The position numbers and the translations under genes were made by a program. A stretch of DNA of 64,000 nt, taken from positions 1 through 64,000 of the forward strand of contig UBNV01000021.1 of NCBI GenBank assembly GCA_900466945.1, given 5' to 3'. The DNA is from Hyphomicrobiales bacterium. Its GTDB lineage: Bacteria > Pseudomonadota > Alphaproteobacteria > Rhizobiales > Rhizobiaceae. A model generated the notes under the pieces. It was given only the letters and a program-made list of their open reading frames with translations, ran no database searches and was not told the origin of the DNA. Positions 61,817 to 64,000 of the stretch are shown here, piece by piece (position 1 is the stretch's first letter; every line of letters starts with the position of its first letter).

Positions 61817-63703
61817 TCAGAATTCGATGTCGTCACCGGGCAGGATGTCACCCTCGGCGGATTCCGCCACCGCCGGCGGCGCCGCCACGCCGTCGTCGTC
61901 CTCGACCGCTGCCGCCTTGATGCGGACGTCGGTCACCTTCGCACCCGGGAAACGGGCGAGGATCGCCGCGACGTCAGGATCCTGCCGCGCATCGACTAGC
62001 CTTGCCTCGCGGGTCGTTTTCTCGACCTCGACCAGCGTCGGTGCGCCCGCTTCGTTCGACAGCGTCACCCACCAGGTGATGCCGGTCCACTCGGTGAGCT
62101 TCATCTTCAGCTCGTTGACGATGCCAGGCGGGCATTGCGCTTCGAGGCGAACTTCCAGACGGCCCGGCTCGATCTTCACCAGATGCACGAACTGGCGCAG
62201 TTGCGCGCGCAGCACTGGCGCGCGGTTCTTGGTGCAGAGATCGGCGATATCGTCGAGCGTCTCGACCCGAATCCCGGGGATCGGCGCTTCATCGACCTTC
62301 GCTTCGCGGCGCTCCATCGACTGAGGCAGAGCATCGCCGGCCGGCACGCTCTGCAGATGCGCAACCGGTTGGCTCATCGCCGGGCGCGGGGCGCTGTCCT
62401 GCGAAGGTTGGCCAACGGCCTGCACCCGCATGGCGATCGAGGCGCCACCACCACCACCACCGCCGCTCGGACGGGGTGCGGATGGCCCGCGCTCCGCTCC
62501 GCCGTCACCATTGGACAGCTCAAGCAGGCGTCGCGCCGCATCTTCAGGTGAGGGCAGATGCGCCGCGTGCGCAAGGCGGATCAGCACCATCTCGGCAGCC
62601 CCTGCCGGTCGCGACGATGCTTCCGCTTCCGGAATGCCCTTGAGAAGCATCTGCCACATGCGAGACAGGGTCGTGACTGCCACGCTGTCGGCGAATTCGC
62701 TACCTCGCACCCGTTCGACTTCGGAAAGCGAAGGATCCTGTGCGGCAGAAGGAATGTATTTGAGCCGGGTCACCAGATGGGTGAAGTCGGCGAGATCGGT
62801 CAGAACCACCGTCGGGTTCGCACCTGCCTCGTACTGGCTGCCGAATTCGGAAAGGGCGGCCGCCACATCGCCACGCACCACCTGCTCGAAAAGATCGACG
62901 ATGCGCGCCCTGTCGGCAAGGCCCAGCATGGCGCGCACGGCATCGGCATGCACAATGCCACTTCCATGCGCGATCGCCTGGTCGAGCAGCGAAAGGCCGT
63001 CACGCGCCGATCCTTCGGCCGCTCGCGCGATCATCGAAAGCGCCTCTTCCTCGGCCTCGATGCCTTCCTTGGACGCGATCGTCGAAAACAGCCCGACGAG
63101 ATCGCCGGCACTGATCCGGCGCAGGTCGAAACGCTGGCAGCGGGAAAGAACGGTGATCGGAACCTTTCGGATTTCGGTCGTCGCGAAGATGAACTTCACA
63201 TGCTCAGGCGGCTCTTCGAGCGTCTTCAACAGCCCGTTGAAGGCCGCCGTCGAGAGCATATGCACTTCGTCGATGATATAGACCTTGTAGCGCGCAGATA
63301 CCGGCCGATAGCGCACCTGCTCGATGATCTCTCTGATGTCGTCGATGCCGGTATGCGAGGCCGCATCCATCTCGATCACGTCGACATGCCGGCCTTCCAT
63401 GATCGCCTGGCAATGCTCGCCGGGAATGCGAAGGTCGATCGTCGGCTTGTCGATCTCAGGCGTCTTGTAGTTGAGCGCGCGCGCCAGAATGCGGGCCGTA
63501 GTCGTCTTGCCCACCCCGCGCACACCGGTCAGCATATAGGCCTGGGCGATACGTCCGGTTTCGAACGCATTGGTCAGCGTCCGCACCATCGGCTCCTGGC
63601 CGACCATCAGATCCGTGAAATCCTTGGGGCGATATTTGCGGGCGAGAACGCGGTAGCCGCCGGGGGCGGGCTTGGCCTCTGCAGTGGGCTCCAATTCGCT
63701 CAT
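61817..63703 (-). CDS. dnaX: DNA polymerase III subunit gamma/tau
   Basis: A 628-aa clamp-loader ATPase. The Walker A GVRGVGKT is at residues 60-67, Walker B with IIDEVHMLS near 145, and the sensor region [22 protein letters not shown] follows. The four-cysteine zinc module of E. coli DnaX is reduced ([10 protein letters not shown]), which I recall as normal for Rhizobiales. The C-terminal third is the tau domain that contacts polymerase and helicase. ATG 63703 gives the normal start; the longer frame to 63892 runs into the SRP RNA. No programmed frameshift site was identified. Confidence 0.96.
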   Translation of the reverse strand: MSELEPTAEAKPAPGGYRVLARKYRPKDFTDLMVGQEPMVRTLTNAFETGRIAQAYMLTGVRGVGKTTTARILARALNYKTPEIDKPTIDLRIPGEHCQAIMEGRHVDVIEMDAASHTGIDDIREIIEQVRYRPVSARYKVYIIDEVHMLSTAAFNGLLKTLEEPPEHVKFIFATTEIRKVPITVLSRCQRFDLRRISAGDLVGLFSTIASKEGIEAEEEALSMIARAAEGSARDGLSLLDQAIAHGSGIVHADAVRAMLGLADRARIVDLFEQVVRGDVAAALSEFGSQYEAGANPTVVLTDLADFTHLVTRLKYIPSAAQDPSLSEVERVRGSEFADSVAVTTLSRMWQMLLKGIPEAEASSRPAGAAEMVLIRLAHAAHLPSPEDAARRLLELSNGDGGAERGPSAPRPSGGGGGGGASIAMRVQAVGQPSQDSAPRPAMSQPVAHLQSVPAGDALPQSMERREAKVDEAPIPGIRVETLDDIADLCTKNRAPVLRAQLRQFVHLVKIEPGRLEVRLEAQCPPGIVNELKMKLTEWTGITWWVTLSNEAGAPTLVEVEKTTREARLVDARQDPDVAAILARFPGAKVTDVRIKAAAVEDDDGVAAPPAVAESAEGDILPGDDIEF

Positions 63704-63786
63704 CGCGCTGCCAGCTTCCCCGTTCGCCCGCGGCCGGGCATGGCACGGCCCGTGTTGGAAACAGGGGCCGGGAATGAAGATGAGGT

Positions 63787-63882
63787 GGGAGGCTGGCACG
63801 ATGACCCGTGCCGTGCTCGTTGGGGCTGCTTCCTTCCGGACCTGACCCGGTTGGCGAGTGGCTCGTCCACCACCAACCTCCC
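63787..63882 (-). ncRNA. ffs: Signal recognition particle 4.5S RNA
   Basis: The minus strand carries the conserved SRP domain IV sequence GGTCAGGTCCGGAAGGAAGCAGCC (positions about 63852-63829), with the symmetric and asymmetric loops that bind Ffh. The 5' GGGAGGTTGG and 3' CCAGCCTCCC pair to close a single long hairpin of about 96 nt, the small bacterial form. It lies just upstream of dnaX on the same strand. The ends are taken from the pairing. Confidence 0.95.
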
Positions 63883-63972
63883 GAGGAGACATATCGGCAA
63901 TTACGTCGCCAAATGCAAGCCAAGCGCCGAAAAAACTGCTAGCGTGAGAAAAAACCAGGCGGGAGAAACACC

Positions 63973-64000
63973 GTGCAGCAATTTGCCCTCGATCACCGAC
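63973..64000 (+). CDS. Partial CDS at the right edge (possibly HIT-family protein)
   Basis: Nine codons from GTG 63973 (reading MQQFALDHR) preceded by GGGAGA at a good distance. The gene continues beyond the window. The opening peptide resembles HIT-domain proteins of Rhizobiales as I remember them, but nine residues cannot prove this. It is divergent from the SRP RNA gene. Confidence 0.4.

Noticed and set aside
61817..63703. Programmed frameshift in dnaX giving gamma
   Set aside because: No A-rich slippery heptamer with a following stem was noticed; the single frame gives a complete protein.

Overview
The window looks like chromosomal DNA of a member of the Rhizobiaceae (Rhizobium/Agrobacterium/Sinorhizobium group). 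This rests on the high GC content, the glpRDSTPQUVK glycerol operon with an ABC-type glycerol importer, Irr next to fabA-fabB, the TIGR02300 (FYDLN) protein beside tRNA-Ala and cmk-rpsA, and general-stress promoters of the GGAAC-N18-TT type. The genus cannot be fixed from the sequence alone. No insertion sequence, phage, CRISPR array or rRNA gene was seen. The window is mostly core chromosome with a few accessory patches.

Layout, left half. 1-2.6 kb: polyol ABC transport genes (permease start, SmoE-like binding protein, SorC-type regulator), all on the minus strand. 2.7-5.7 kb: a compact set of candidate general-stress genes (DUF4142 protein, C-rich small RNA, 67-aa hydrophilic protein, type II NADH dehydrogenase). 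Each has a GGAAC-N18-TT promoter, and the last two share a palindromic -35 region. 5.8-9.1 kb: a cobalamin riboswitch leading an ABC importer (ATPase, binding protein, permease). 9.1-19.1 kb: glpR and the glpD-S-T-P-Q-U-V-K operon for glycerol uptake and catabolism. 19.1-21.8 kb: ATP-dependent DNA ligase plus its partner MBL-fold exonuclease. 21.8-27.9 kb: an ECF11 sigma factor/ChrR anti-sigma pair facing an oxidoreductase-DUF1365-fatty-acid methyltransferase operon. This resembles the singlet-oxygen/lipid-modification regulon of Rhodobacter. 27.9-34.7 kb: a phosphohexomutase, a three-hairpin small RNA whose loops all carry anti-Shine-Dalgarno CUCCUCC motifs, RNase D, a NAMPT-type phosphoribosyltransferase and an unrecognised 564-aa acidic protein.

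Layout, right half. 34.7-48.6 kb: rpsA, cmk, FYDLN protein, tRNA-Ala(GGC), YdcF, TRIC-type channel, irr, fabA, fabB, two regulators, an rRNA-methyltransferase-like protein, pnp and rpsO. 48.7-56.0 kb: the translation/transcription operon rimP-nusA-ylxR-infB-rbfA-truB on the minus strand, continuous in direction with rpsO-pnp. 56.2-64 kb: MFS exporter, lytic transglycosylase, recR, MOSC protein, alpha/beta hydrolase, ybaB, dnaX, the SRP 4.5S RNA and the first codons of one more gene.

The most interesting parts are regulatory: the GSR promoter cluster with its small RNA, the triple anti-SD small RNA, the divergent ECF11 promoters, a 12-bp hairpin that traps the start codon of an SDR gene, and GC-rich hairpins at the 3' end of all three ABC binding-protein genes. 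All coordinates were read by eye and no database search was run.
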